This document shows, in pieces, positions 34,464-45,333 of a stretch of DNA of 64,000 nucleotides. The notes beneath the pieces are model-generated. The model was not told the origin of the DNA. It searched no databases and saw only the letters and a program-made list of their open reading frames with translations. Source of the DNA: Leucaena leucocephala (Eukaryota; Streptophyta; Magnoliopsida; Fabales; Fabaceae); the NCBI GenBank assembly GCA_037074615.1, contig CM073519.1, positions 27,177,001-27,241,000 on the forward strand, read 5' to 3'. Position numbers and translations under genes: made by a program. Position 1 is the first letter of the stretch. Each line of letters opens with the position of its first letter.

Positions 34464-35653
34464 ATTACCAAAAGAAACAAGTGGAGTACTTAATTCTAAT
34501 CTTATTTGAGATTCCTTCCCTGATGAATCTTTATGTTCGGTATTTGTTGAATAACCTTACTTTGTAAATTTAGTGAACTTTCTTGAAAATGCTCTAATTT
34601 CATCTCATTTATCTAAATTTTAAACACAAAAGCTTAAAAACGAATCTAAATCCTACTTGTGGGACAATCCTTATTTGTGGAAGGCATGTTTAGATCAAGT
34701 CTTAAGAAAATGTGTCCCATATAAATACCATACCTAAGTTATAAAAGCCTTTCATTCTTGGGTATGTACGGCCATTTCAGGGGCAAGAGATCTGCACGTA
34801 GGGTTCTTGAGTATAGTTTTTATTATCCTACCCAATTTAGAGAATCTTTTGTGTTTCGTAAGGGATTTGACAAATGTCAGAGATTTAGGGGAATCAGTAA
34901 GTGTCACAAAATGCCCCAGCACCTAATTTTGTTTTGTGAGGTCTTTGATATTTAGGGTATATAGATTTTTTGGGCCTTTTCCCACCCTCAGCTGGTTTTA
35001 AATATTTTATTGGCTATAGATTACTTGTCTAGGTGGGTAGAGGCTATTCCTACGAGACCTAATGATGCCCAGACGGTCTCCAAATTTCTAAGGTCCTATA
35101 TCTTTAATAGATTTGGAGTAATCAAGGCACTTATTAGTGATCAAGGCACCTATTTTTGTAATAAGTTCATCAATAACTTATTGGCAAAGTATGGTGTGAT
35201 CCATTAAGTCTCAACTCCTTATCACCCATAAACTAATAGTCAAGTGAGGTATCCAATAGAGAGATAATACATATTCTTGAGAAAAAAGTCAAGCCATCTA
35301 ACAAGGACTGAAGTAGTTAGTTGGATTATGCTCATTGGGCTTATGGAAACTACATATAAGATGCCTCTTGGTATGTCCCTATATCCTACTATTTATGGGA
35401 GAGGTCGTTATATGTATATAGAATTATAGCACAAAACCTATTAGGCTATGAAAGCTTGTAGCGAACACTTGGAAGAATCTAGTTCACAGAGTGTACTTCA
35501 ACTTCAAGAAATAGAGGATATGAGATTGGATGCCTACAATACTCATAGATTTATAAGTTAAAGATAAAACTAATCAATTACACCAGTATTCTGAGGTAGT
35601 GTTTCAATAAAGGTGACAAGGTGATAAGTTATCAAGCCCGTTTCAATTTTAAG
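34464..35653 (+). pseudogene. Athila-type integrase, degenerate, part 1
   Basis: After the solo LTR, broken frames give a linker with YLWDNPYLWKACLDQVLRKC, an altered zinc region, and the core in frame 35010-35207: DYLSRWVEAIPTRPNDA, FNRFGVIKALISDQGTYFCN and LLAKYGVIH. Degraded NGQVE and C-terminal blocks follow up to 35653. The two core Asp positions are readable (AIDYLSRW, ISDQGTYF). Many stops and frameshifts. Its C-terminal end resumes at 38476 after the second solo LTR. Confidence 0.85.
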
Positions 35654-38475
35654 TGTAATATCCTTAATCTTCTGTACTGGTTCCTATGTACAGATTAAAC
35701 GGAATATATGAGCTCTGTTTCAGGAAAAACATGTGTACCTTTATGTAAAGAAAAGGATTAAATTGCAAAAGAAAGGAAATTAAGGGACCTAAATGCAATT
35801 ATGGAAAGTTTAAAGTTAGGAATGAAAGGTAGACAAAAATATGGGGTCTTAAAGTGTAATTTTAGCCAAATTAAGGGACTTAATTATAAAGAAGGAAAAG
35901 TTCCCTGGGGCTAAAGTATAATTAAAGAAAATAGGCCAGAAGTGGTTTGCACTGCCCGACAGCATTTCAGTCCCAGATTCTACCAGAAGGTAGGGCAGGT
36001 GATGCCGGGTAACCAAGCCTAATACCGGAATTTTTGAAGACTCCAGATAGCCAGAAATGGACTGATCATCCAAAAGTTATAAAAATTTATACCGGATACC
36101 CTAGATTTCAGATATAAGTGGGAAAATACAGGATGATGCGCCTTTATGGGCGGATGTCGGGAAACTGACAGGATACCGATAGGAGGTCTGTAGGAAAAGT
36201 TATTCACAAAATAAAAAAATCCAGATGGAGTGTGAGGCCTCTGGGGATCCGGGTAGGAGATTTATCGGTATTTTTAAAGAGGCTGAATGCGATCGGATGA
36301 CTTCGATCAGATGACCGTTATAACCCCCAAGGATGCTTGAACACAGTAGGACACTATATCTGGGAAAAAGAGCCGGTGACCGGAAAAGGTTTATACTCGG
36401 TAAATAATAGTTAAAATATTCAATGAATTGTGTTAAAGGAAGATTCCTCGTAATGCGTGCCATACAGGTAATGGACCCAGGAAGCCCGAAAATGGCGCCA
36501 TTAGAGGCCCAATAAGACTCTAGGACTGATAGGTGGGCCAGTGTCCAGCAGAACCCCGGAAAAGTGCGAAATTACGAAAATGCCCCTATGTTGTACAAAA
36601 AGGGCAGCAGATGAATATAGAGTATTCTGGTCATTTTGGACAGACCCAGAGGTCAAGACATGTCTAAATAAGGTTGACTAGAGCCAGTATAAGCTTTGAC
36701 CGGGTCCAGAAAGGTGTGAAATGACGATTTTGCCCTTAGGGATTAAAATAGGACAAGATAGGGCACCAAGGGCATTTTGGTCATTTCGCAGGGGATCTGT
36801 AATTGAGTCTGGACCCAGTATTAAAAAGTTAATGATATAAAGGGTCTAGATACTAAATGTGAGGTCAGTAGACATAAAAAGGATTTTCAGAAACATCAGA
36901 TTCAGAAAACGGCACGTTTTTCGAGGCGATAGACCGGCCGGTACCAGATTGGACCGGAAAGCTTCTAGAACCTCCAAATTTCATCACATGAAGAATATGG
37001 GTGGTGAGGTGTCCTATGAGGTGTCCCATGAGGTGTCCAGGGTGATGCAGTAAAAAGAATTAAAGAAAATAGGAAATTCCAGGAAAAACCAGGACCACAT
37101 GTTCAGATGGCTTCAAAATTACAAGAATGCCATCCATTAAAGCTATAAATACCCCCTTCCCCTCCCATTTTATGCATCCCACGTTTTTGGCAAGAAAAGA
37201 GAGAGAAAGAAGAGAGAGAAGGAGAAAGAAAGAAAGAAAGGAAGTTCTGGTGGAGTTGGAAGTAGTAAGGAAGTTCTGAAGCTCTGCTTTTGAGGTAGCA
37301 ACTAATCCTAGCTCTTATGTAATGTCTTTGTGATGTGTTGTTTTGTTTGGTTGATTGTTGTCCTATATGTTATGCTTGAAGCTCTATTCCAATGCTATGA
37401 TCATATGATATTGAATATGGAAGCATGCAGCATACTTATCTATACACAGTCACAAGCAAGCACCGTCACTTTGCATTACATATTTTGTTATGATTGTTGT
37501 TACTGGGATTCTTTTGAATCTCATTCCTAAACATAACATTACAGGGGAGGTTCTGTCAAAATAAAATTTGGAAATCTTAAGAGACGCCGGTAGGCTGCCG
37601 AAATTCCGACAACGAAGACGGAACAAAGAAAGGAACTGATACGTACTGTGTACGTAGTGCTGTCTAAGGAGGCTGGAAGTGAGTGGACCCAGCAGGTTCA
37701 TCCAGTCTTTCTTGGGTACTACGTAGAATGGTAGTTCGCATAAGGGAATTACCGAATCGGTACAACATCAGTTACTTTCTAAAGAAGAATTGTAGCAGTT
37801 ATGCTTCCGGTTGTTAGACAGAAAAGGATGTAATACAATATGAGGGAGTTAATCATGCACTAATATATAACAGTTGATTATTTATTAATTGTTATCTGGC
37901 CTGTATGACTGATATGTGTTGGCTGTATGCTTGAGTATGTAAAGACTAAATGCTGAAAATAGGCTCAGTGAACAGTAACTCGTGAAGACCCATTCATGTT
38001 TGATAAATCATTAAAAATAGTAAAGGATTGAATTAATGTACGAAATTTTTAGAGTAAAAAGTAGACATACTAAGATTTAAGTTGATATATAGAATGTCTA
38101 ATTTGGATGTATACGCGAAAAGATATAAATTGTTAAAGTTGGGACCAGAATGCTGGATTCAGGAGAAAGTCATTGGATGAACAGTAAGATTGAAACGTTG
38201 ACCCACGTGAGATTTGTCAAGGATTGGTCAACCAATGATTTTTCCCTGAAATATATTTGAGTTAGCTTCATGTAGCAATTTGAACCACTTCATTTCGATT
38301 TTTATAGAATTAGTTATAAATTTTCAAAATCAGGTCACTCATCTGGAATTTGCCACAGTGAACAGTACTCGATATGAATAAAATTCCAGATTAAGTGTTT
38401 AGACTCCAATGACCCTGAAAGTGGTTTAAGTGCTACTGAATGGTCCCTAAGATGTATAAATATAAGGATGTGACA
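35654..38475 (+). mobile_element. Solo LTR, mosaic of LTR-A-like U3 and LTR-B-like R/U5
   Basis: Termini TGTAATATCC and GGATGTGACA, 2822 bp, with a perfect TTAAG duplication (35649-35653 and 38476-38480). The left part resembles LTR-A U3 (GGGACCTAAATGCAATTATG units, CGAAATTACGAAAATGCCCC). The right part has the GAAA-rich tract (37195-37245) and end of LTR-B. TATA at 37144-37150, AGGTAGCAACT near 37293, stem-loop 37505-37522. CpG content is visibly higher than in the other LTRs, which may indicate a younger or less deaminated copy. Confidence 0.92.
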
Positions 38476-38660
38476 TTAAGCATGGAAAATTCAAAACAAG
38501 CTAGGGTAGGCCTTACACAGTCATCAAAAGTGCATTATTTTGGAATGAAAAAGTTGAATGAGGAGGCAACAGTAAGATTTATCAATCTGATGGCCACCTC
38601 TTGAAGCTCTATGAAGAGTTTTGCACCACTTCCTTGAATATAGGTAGTCCATTTCCTAAC
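38476..38660 (+). pseudogene. Athila-type integrase C-terminus, part 2
   Basis: Joining across the TTAAG duplication, the reading RFNF then HGKFKTS, GRPYTVI and SDGHLLKLYEEF corresponds to the PGKL..W.GP and NGHRLKPY motifs at the end of Athila integrases. This shows the 35654-38475 LTR was inserted into the integrase gene. Confidence 0.75.
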
Positions 38661-39976
38661 TCTCTTATTCTTCATATGCCTATATAGTATGCTAATATCA
38701 TGCTACATGTGATTATTTGTGGAGTTATGAAAGGGATGAATAAGTAGAAGTAGGAATATTTAGTTTCTTTACTTTTAATAAAACCTCTATGTTGCTTCAT
38801 CATGCTCTTGTCATTTTCACTCTCACAACTTCAATTGTATGATTATATCTTACTAATCATTTCAACTTAGCTTTTTAAGATTGCTTTATATGATTGGAAT
38901 GTGATTTCATGCTTAACAATGAATTTGTATTAAGTTGTATGACGACTTGCTTTAGGGTTCAATTTGGGATGAGTTTGAAGATTTATCCAAGTGGGTTTGA
39001 TTTATAAACTTTTTAGAGTAAGTTGGAGAGCAACTATGTGTTTTGGTATTAACAATAGAGTCATCTAGTGGCGACCAATATGGCTTGAGCAAGGAAAATT
39101 ACCTCTCTGTGTTTTCCTGTCATGACCTTAATATAGGTTAGTCGCACCAAGAATCCATTTTTAGCAATTTAATTCTCTATGTACTAAAGTCGTGACCTAA
39201 TTTTTTTATGGTTGCAACCTAAGCGTCAATTTAACTATATGTTTTGAGCATCATACCTGGCCTACCATACCCTACAACCCTAACGTCATGGCTCCATTTC
39301 TATTTCAATTCATCCCACTACTAAAGTAGTCGTTACCCTTTTCTCTTCTTTTCTTCTACTCGTGGATTTGTGTTGCTCTCATCTTCAGCATTTTTCCAAG
39401 CTTTTGCATTCATTTTTCCTAAGCATCATTTATGTTCCAATTATATCTTCATGAATATCTCTCTCTACAAGTCCATCCCCATTATTTCAAGTCTAAACCG
39501 TAACCCATTCTCCATTTCTACAACCTTTCAAGGTATTCCCTCTTTTCTTTTGTCTTCTTTCATTTTCATTATTTTTAAGTAGTTTTTAGTTTTTTTAGGT
39601 TTTCCATTAGAGAGAATGTGATTATCCTAATTGACATCTTTACTGATTTAAATCTTTTTTGTATTCTAGTCATAACCATAATGTCATTTAGTCATGACCA
39701 AAAGTCATAGAGGTGGATGGTCACGACCTATGGCTCATGTAGTCATGACTACATACTTTATATTAACCTTTTTGAACTGATTTTGAAAAAAATGAGTCAT
39801 CCAAGGTCAAATCAACCATAATGAGAGGGTTTTTCTTTAAAGGGTAAAAGATATCTTTGCATTAATTGGTTGTTTGTTGCATATGCTTATTTAGATAGTT
39901 CGTACAAAGAATCCATAATTTAATAATAGGTCCTAATTACGATTGCCTATAAAGTCAACTTGAAAAAACATAGGAG
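38661..39976 (+). other. Non-coding spacer of the Athila-like element
   Basis: AT-rich sequence between the pol end and the third ORF, with a C/T-rich tract at 39290-39600 and several GTCATGAC-type palindromes (39119, 39189, 39691, 39720, 39742). A polypyrimidine stretch before an ORF is compatible with a splice acceptor for a subgenomic RNA, but nothing shows this directly. Confidence 0.5.
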
Positions 39977-41169
39977 ATGTTTTGTACAAGAAAAGAATTT
40001 CCAGTAATTGATCAAGTGGCTTTTTACAACTTAGCCGTGGCTCAAGGATTCCAAGAATTGATAAAGGCGAGATTGAAGGCTAATGTCACGTTGGTCAGAG
40101 AGTTTTATATCATGTCTGCCCTAGAGGACTCATTGGACATTGACTGAAAGCAAATAGTTTTTCATTGATGGTTTTGATATTAAAGCTTTCTATAAATTGC
40201 TTATCTTATCTGAGTGTCAATTCCATTACCTGAAGGAGCATTTGGATGAAGTTTTATGGGATACTATTTTAGCTACTTTAGGAGGTAAAGGAGCATAATG
40301 GACTATTATGGGTCAAACAAAGAGACATTTAGAGCATAAATTTATGAATGATGAAGCACATATTTTGCTAAACTTCATGACTTATAATGTGATGCCTCAA
40401 GCACACATTTCTGATATAAAATAAGAGATAGCTCTTCTGCTTTATATTTTAATGACTAAACACCCTATAGATACCTCACACATTGTGTATAGCTCTATCA
40501 ACCATTATGTTAACTCTACGACAACCCTATTGGTTTTTAATCACCTGATCTCAGACCTATGTAAGGTTCACAAGGTCTCTGTCCTCAAAACTGATATTTT
40601 TTCTCAATTATTATATCACCAAGTGCTATAGTGTATCTTAATCTAAAAAGAAGACTAGGGAAATAAGGAATACAGAGATGGGAAAGAGAGTGGCGGAAGA
40701 TGAATCTGAAGTAGATGAGGATCCATTGGGTGTGGCTGCGAATGCTTCAGATCTTCATGAGCAAGTGGCAGCCCTTTCTAACTAACTTGTTAATGTCACT
40801 TTTTTAGCTGTGGGAGCAAATAGCTATCATGAATTTGAAGGCAACAAATTATAGATCGATTGATTCTTCATATAGCAAAATCTCTCATAATTACTCTTCA
40901 ATCTAGGGTTCGAGGTGTCGTTCTTTAGGAGAAATATTCCTGCCTCTATTTACTTTCATGAGGGACCAGGTCAAACATCAGGTACTCAAGTTGCAGATAC
41001 TAGGGATGATGATGGAGCTACTATTAGACTGCATGACGAAGACCGTGTTGCTAAGGAACGACATAACAGAAGGATGACTAGTCTTGAAGTTGATTTTCAT
41101 TTATTTTCTTTGTTATCTTTATCTTTATTTTTTATTGGGTTGTGCTTAGACAAGGATGTTGATTGTTGA
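39977..41169 (+). pseudogene. Third ORF with plant 'putative transposon protein' domain (PF20167-like)
   Basis: From ATG at 39977: VTLVREFYIMSALEDS; after a frameshift FDIKAFYKLLILSECQ, LEHKFMNDEAHILLNFMTYN, PQAHISDIK and LYILMTKHPIDTSHIVY, stopping at 40629. This order (REFY, short WxxF-like linker, L/F-rich helix, HxSD, LLY.I..G/KHPI) matches the plant-specific domain found in extra ORFs of Athila/Tat Gypsy elements. An acidic linker (VAEDESEVDEDPLGV, about 40690) and a possible coiled-coil end follow (frame 40915-41169). Function unknown; sometimes discussed as env-like by position. At least four stops and one frameshift. Confidence 0.7.
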
Positions 41170-43640
41170 CTATTGTTTGGGTAATGTGAACTTGTTCTAA
41201 TATTTTTATCTACATATTCCCTTGATTTACATTGTTTATTTGTTGAGCTGTTGTTTCTATGTATCTTCTGACATTGAGGACACTATCGAGTTTAGGTGTG
41301 GAGGAGACATTATTGTCTTTTCTCTATTTGATGCAAATTTTTTTTAATAATCCAAACTTTTATCACAAGACTTTTTTTTCTTGATTATATTGTGTGATGA
41401 ATTGTTGAATATTATATGTCCAACTTAACTGCTTTAATACTAGCTTAAAATGTTATGTGTTAAAAATGTGTTGGGTATTGGAAAATCTCGTTTGGTAACT
41501 TCTATGATTACTAGTCATGACAAGATGTCTCTATAGTTGAGACTGAACCTTTTGAAGTGTGATTATGAGCTTACTGTGTTTTTTGGTCACGACTAGATGA
41601 ATTTTTGGCCATGATTAAATTTCCTAATATTCAGAGGTTTCCTCACTAAGAAAGTTGGTCGCTACTTGAACTTTTTTTAGTCTCTACTAGATTGCAAATT
41701 TGAAAATAATCCATCTTCCTTCTCTTTACTTCATGCAATACTATAAAGAAGGAACTTTTGAGCTACAATGGTTCTTTTATAAGGGAATCATTGTCCTATT
41801 CTTCTAACCTTTTTGCATAAACAATTGTATGAAAACAATTTCCATACTTGAGTTTTTTAAAATCTTGAAAAATGAATAGGAATCAATTACATTTTCACTG
41901 GTAATCCTGGGATTTATACATGATCTTGAGTGACTATTTTGGTAATTTTAATCATCATTTTAGAAGGTTTTCAATTGGGATAAGTGTTCTAATGCCTACT
42001 GAATAATGAGCATTATTTGAGACTTTAGTGTATGAGCAATTTAGGTGTAAACCCTTGTTGGAACGATTCTTAGCCTTAATTTTTATATTGAGTGATTATT
42101 CATTTAGTTTGCATTCCCTAGAACTTGTCTCAGCTCTGATTAATAAATTATTTGAATATTTATGCTATTGAATATGATTGAGGCATTCATTTCTACACCA
42201 TTAGGCATATACACAAACCATAAGCACTAATCCATTGTTTATCTCATTGGGCCTTCACTTCTTTTATTTCATCCCTTGTTCATTCATTGTTTGTTTAAAT
42301 TTATAAGTTGCATTGTCAAGTGAGTTAATTGCATTCCTTTATCTAAGACCTTATAACCTTTAAGCAATTTGTGTGGAGTACCGTATGTACTCATTTTTTG
42401 ATACACCAAAAAAACTTGAATTAAGTTGTAGTGATATCAACATGAAACAAGAAAGGAATAAAGTTGACATGAGTACTTCCTAGTAATAGAGTTTATGTTC
42501 TAAGCTTATTTAGATGGAATTTGACTTGCACTTGATTACATTGCATTCCATTCCATTTGATATTTCCACTATTTTAACCCTAAAAAGTCCTCTTAATTAT
42601 TTACATGAATGCTATTTAGTAGAGGATATTAGAACTATTATAAGCCTATTGTAGGGTGTTTGCCATTTAAATTGGAGTAAAAGAAACCTAACAATGAGAG
42701 ATTTGAGAGCTAAACACTTCTCTACCCATATAGAGTCTATTGTGCTCATACAATTATAGTTGATCTCACCAAGTAGTTAATTACTAGGCATTATTCATGT
42801 TATCATTTTTTTATTCCTTAAAGATGATTGATTAATTGTTTCAAAGGTTCACAATTGATTATATTGCTCTCTTCAGTTTTACCAGTGTTGGCTTAGGTGT
42901 GATCTATTTCTTTGTCTAGGAGTACAAAGGTTCAAGTGTGGTCAAATTGATAAGATAGAATTTATATATGGTTTCTTTGTCATTTTCAAGGGTTTTGTAA
43001 CACTTTACCTCCATTTTATACTTGTAACTATACTTTTATGACAATATTTGATTTTGCATGGCAATGTGCTTTTTGAAGGATAAAATGGTCAATTGTTCTT
43101 TCCATACTATAAATATTTTGTTATGTAATTAGCTTGGCCTTTACAAGAAGTTTTCGTTTTGATTCGTAGTCATTGGGAAGAAACTGTAAGACCTAAAGTG
43201 GAGCAGAGAAGAAACTACATGACAAAAAAGACCAAAATGATAAAGTTAGCTTATGTGATATTTAGTTGTGACTTCAAAGTCCACTAGTCGTGACCTAATT
43301 TCTTGTGGGAGATTCTCTATTGTCCTAGGTCCTGACAGTGAATATTTTACATGGTCATAACTAGAATAGACAGTTCATGAAGCTATACGTTTTCATTTAA
43401 GTCACTATGTAATTAAGAAAAAGAATAAGCAACCATGAGGAAAAAGGGGGATCATTGCAAGATTTGGCCAGGAACTAGTTCATCTCATTCTTTCAACTTC
43501 TCTCATCAACCTTCAACCCAATCTTCCACTTTTCTTCACTTTCCACCAATTTATCAATTTTTACACTAGTTAAATCATTCCAACCATCCTTGTCTTCATC
43601 TTTCTATCATATTTTCCTATAAATCTCATAGAACCAATGT
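41170..43640 (+). other. Non-coding 3' region of the Athila-like element
   Basis: AT-rich DNA after the third ORF, beginning with the CATTGAGGACAC / TTTAGGTGTGGAGG signature at about 41276-41310 that ends Athila coding regions. It contains GTCATGAC or related palindromes at 41514, 41586, 43265 and 43287, and a second purine run (GAGGAAAAAGGGGGA) at 43436-43450 that could be the polypurine tract. The 3' LTR cannot be delimited and is cut by an LTR-A piece near 43641. Confidence 0.5.
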
Positions 43641-44632
43641 CAAATTGCGATTAAAGAAAGTTCAGGGACCTAAATGTAAATTATAAAAGGTTGAAGGCAA
43701 AAAGTTCAAGTAGAAACAAAAGTTGGGCTAAAAGTCGTAATTATAAAAAGTTTAGGGACCTAAATATAATTAAGCAAAAATTCAGGGACCTAAATGTAAT
43801 TATGAGAAAGTTGAACTGAAAAAAGCTAAAAAATGCCCAAAATCATATTAGACCCAAATTTTACTAGTAGATAGACAAAGTTATTTCGGTCAATTTAAGG
43901 AGTCATAGAATTTTGATTTAAGGTCCTGATTAATTGATATAAATTTCTGATGTCATAAGGAATTATTACAGTGTTTTTCAGACTTTAGAATCAGATAAAA
44001 CCTTATGATAAATTCCTATATTTAATATAATAATTTATAAAACTGACAGAGTCAGAAAAGGAATCCGATAGAATTCTTATGGGATTTTACGGTGAAATAA
44101 AATACCTGATAAATATAGTTAGGAGAGATTTATTAGAATTTGTGCCATAAAGGCAATGAGCCCTTACCAAGGTCCAAATAATGCCACCATAAGCCCAAAA
44201 AGGTGACTGGGCAGTTAGGTAGGCGAGAGTACACAGCAGTCCAAGAAAAGTGTGAAATTACGAAAATACCCCTAGATGACCATATTGTACTAGCGATGGA
44301 TGTAGGGCATTTTGGTTCTTATGGACAGGCTAAAAACATCCCATATAGTATAAATATGATTAGTTAGAGGCATTATAAATAGGGGTAAAATGACAATTAT
44401 GCCCTTAGGGTTAATATAGTGCAAAAAAGGACAACAAGGGTATTTTGGTCATTTCCCAAGGGATGGATGTCAGATAAATACTCAGTCTAACAATGTCAAT
44501 GGTATGAGGAACCTAGACAGTAGTTTATATGACAGAATAATATCCTAGAATGTTATAAAAATTAGGAAAAGAAAACAGTATGGTTTTTGTGAAATGCTCT
44601 GATCGGTACCAAACTAGACTGGAATTTTTCTT
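43641..44632 (+). mobile_element. LTR-A U3 fragment
   Basis: The GGGACCTAAATGTAAATTAT repeat block (about 43660-43815), TCAGATAAAACC region and CGAAATTACGAAAATACCCC region follow LTR-A U3. Both ends are missing; similarity stops near 44632 at TGGAATTTTTCTTATC. The following 66 bp to 44698 match nothing else here. Confidence 0.8.
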
Positions 44633-44698
44633 ATCAGTATATTTAACTTTTTCCAGTCAAACATTCTGCTAAATGATGTCATGAATGGCATTAAAAGG

Positions 44699-45333
44699 TG
44701 TAACATCCCAATTTTGTTATGTCTTAGAGACCAAACGGTAGCATCTGGAACCACTTTTAAGGTCATTGAAGTCAAATTACACAATCTGGAATTTTACTCT
44801 AGCGAGTACTGCTCACTGTGCAAATTCCAGAAGTGACCTGACTTCAAAAAATCACAACTAATTCTAGAAAAATCAGAATGAAGTGGTTCAAATTGCCACA
44901 CAAAGCTAACTCAATACTATTTCAAGAAAAAATAACTCATTGACTACGCCTTGACCAAGTCAATATCGGTCAACGCTCAAAGTTTACTGTTCCTCCAGCG
45001 TCCTATCCCTGATTCCAGCATTTCTGGTCCCAAATTTGATATGTCATATCTTTATGTGTAGACATCCAAATGAGACCTTCTATATATCAAATCGAAGCTT
45101 GGTATGTCTACTATTTACTGGTAAAATATCATATATTTATTCAATCATTTGCTATTTTTAATTATAGCTCAAAGGTCACAGCCTCTCCACAAGCTACTAT
45201 TCATAGTGGTAAATTCTAGCAATTAACATTACATACATACATAATCACATATAAATCCTGCTAAACAATTCTTCATCCACCTTCATCTCCTCCATCTTGA
45301 GAAGACCTGCTGTAATTAGATTGATATGGAAGG
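44699..45333 (-). mobile_element. LTR-B, left part, split by a later insertion
   Basis: Starts TGTAACATCCC at 44699 and runs as LTR-B to GATATGGAAGG, continuing at 57382 with AAAGGGGTGAGATTTCTGG. The unbroken version of this junction is seen at 32180-32205 in the solo LTR-B, which proves the insertion point. Confidence 0.9.

Larger units (their letters stand above)
30031..43640 (+). mobile_element. Athila-like Ty3/Gypsy element, heavily decayed
   Basis: Plus-strand remnants of RNase H, integrase and a downstream third ORF occur in Gypsy order across this span once the two inserted solo LTRs (31580-34463 and 35654-38475) are taken out. Gag, protease and most of reverse transcriptase are missing. 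A pol-end signature (CATTGAGGACAC then a GTTTAGGTGTGGAGGA purine stretch) lies near 41276-41310. The flanks at 30031-30250 and 43480-43640 share pyrimidine-rich sequence and an AGAACCAA motif and could be LTR remains, which I hold only weakly. Confidence 0.75.
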
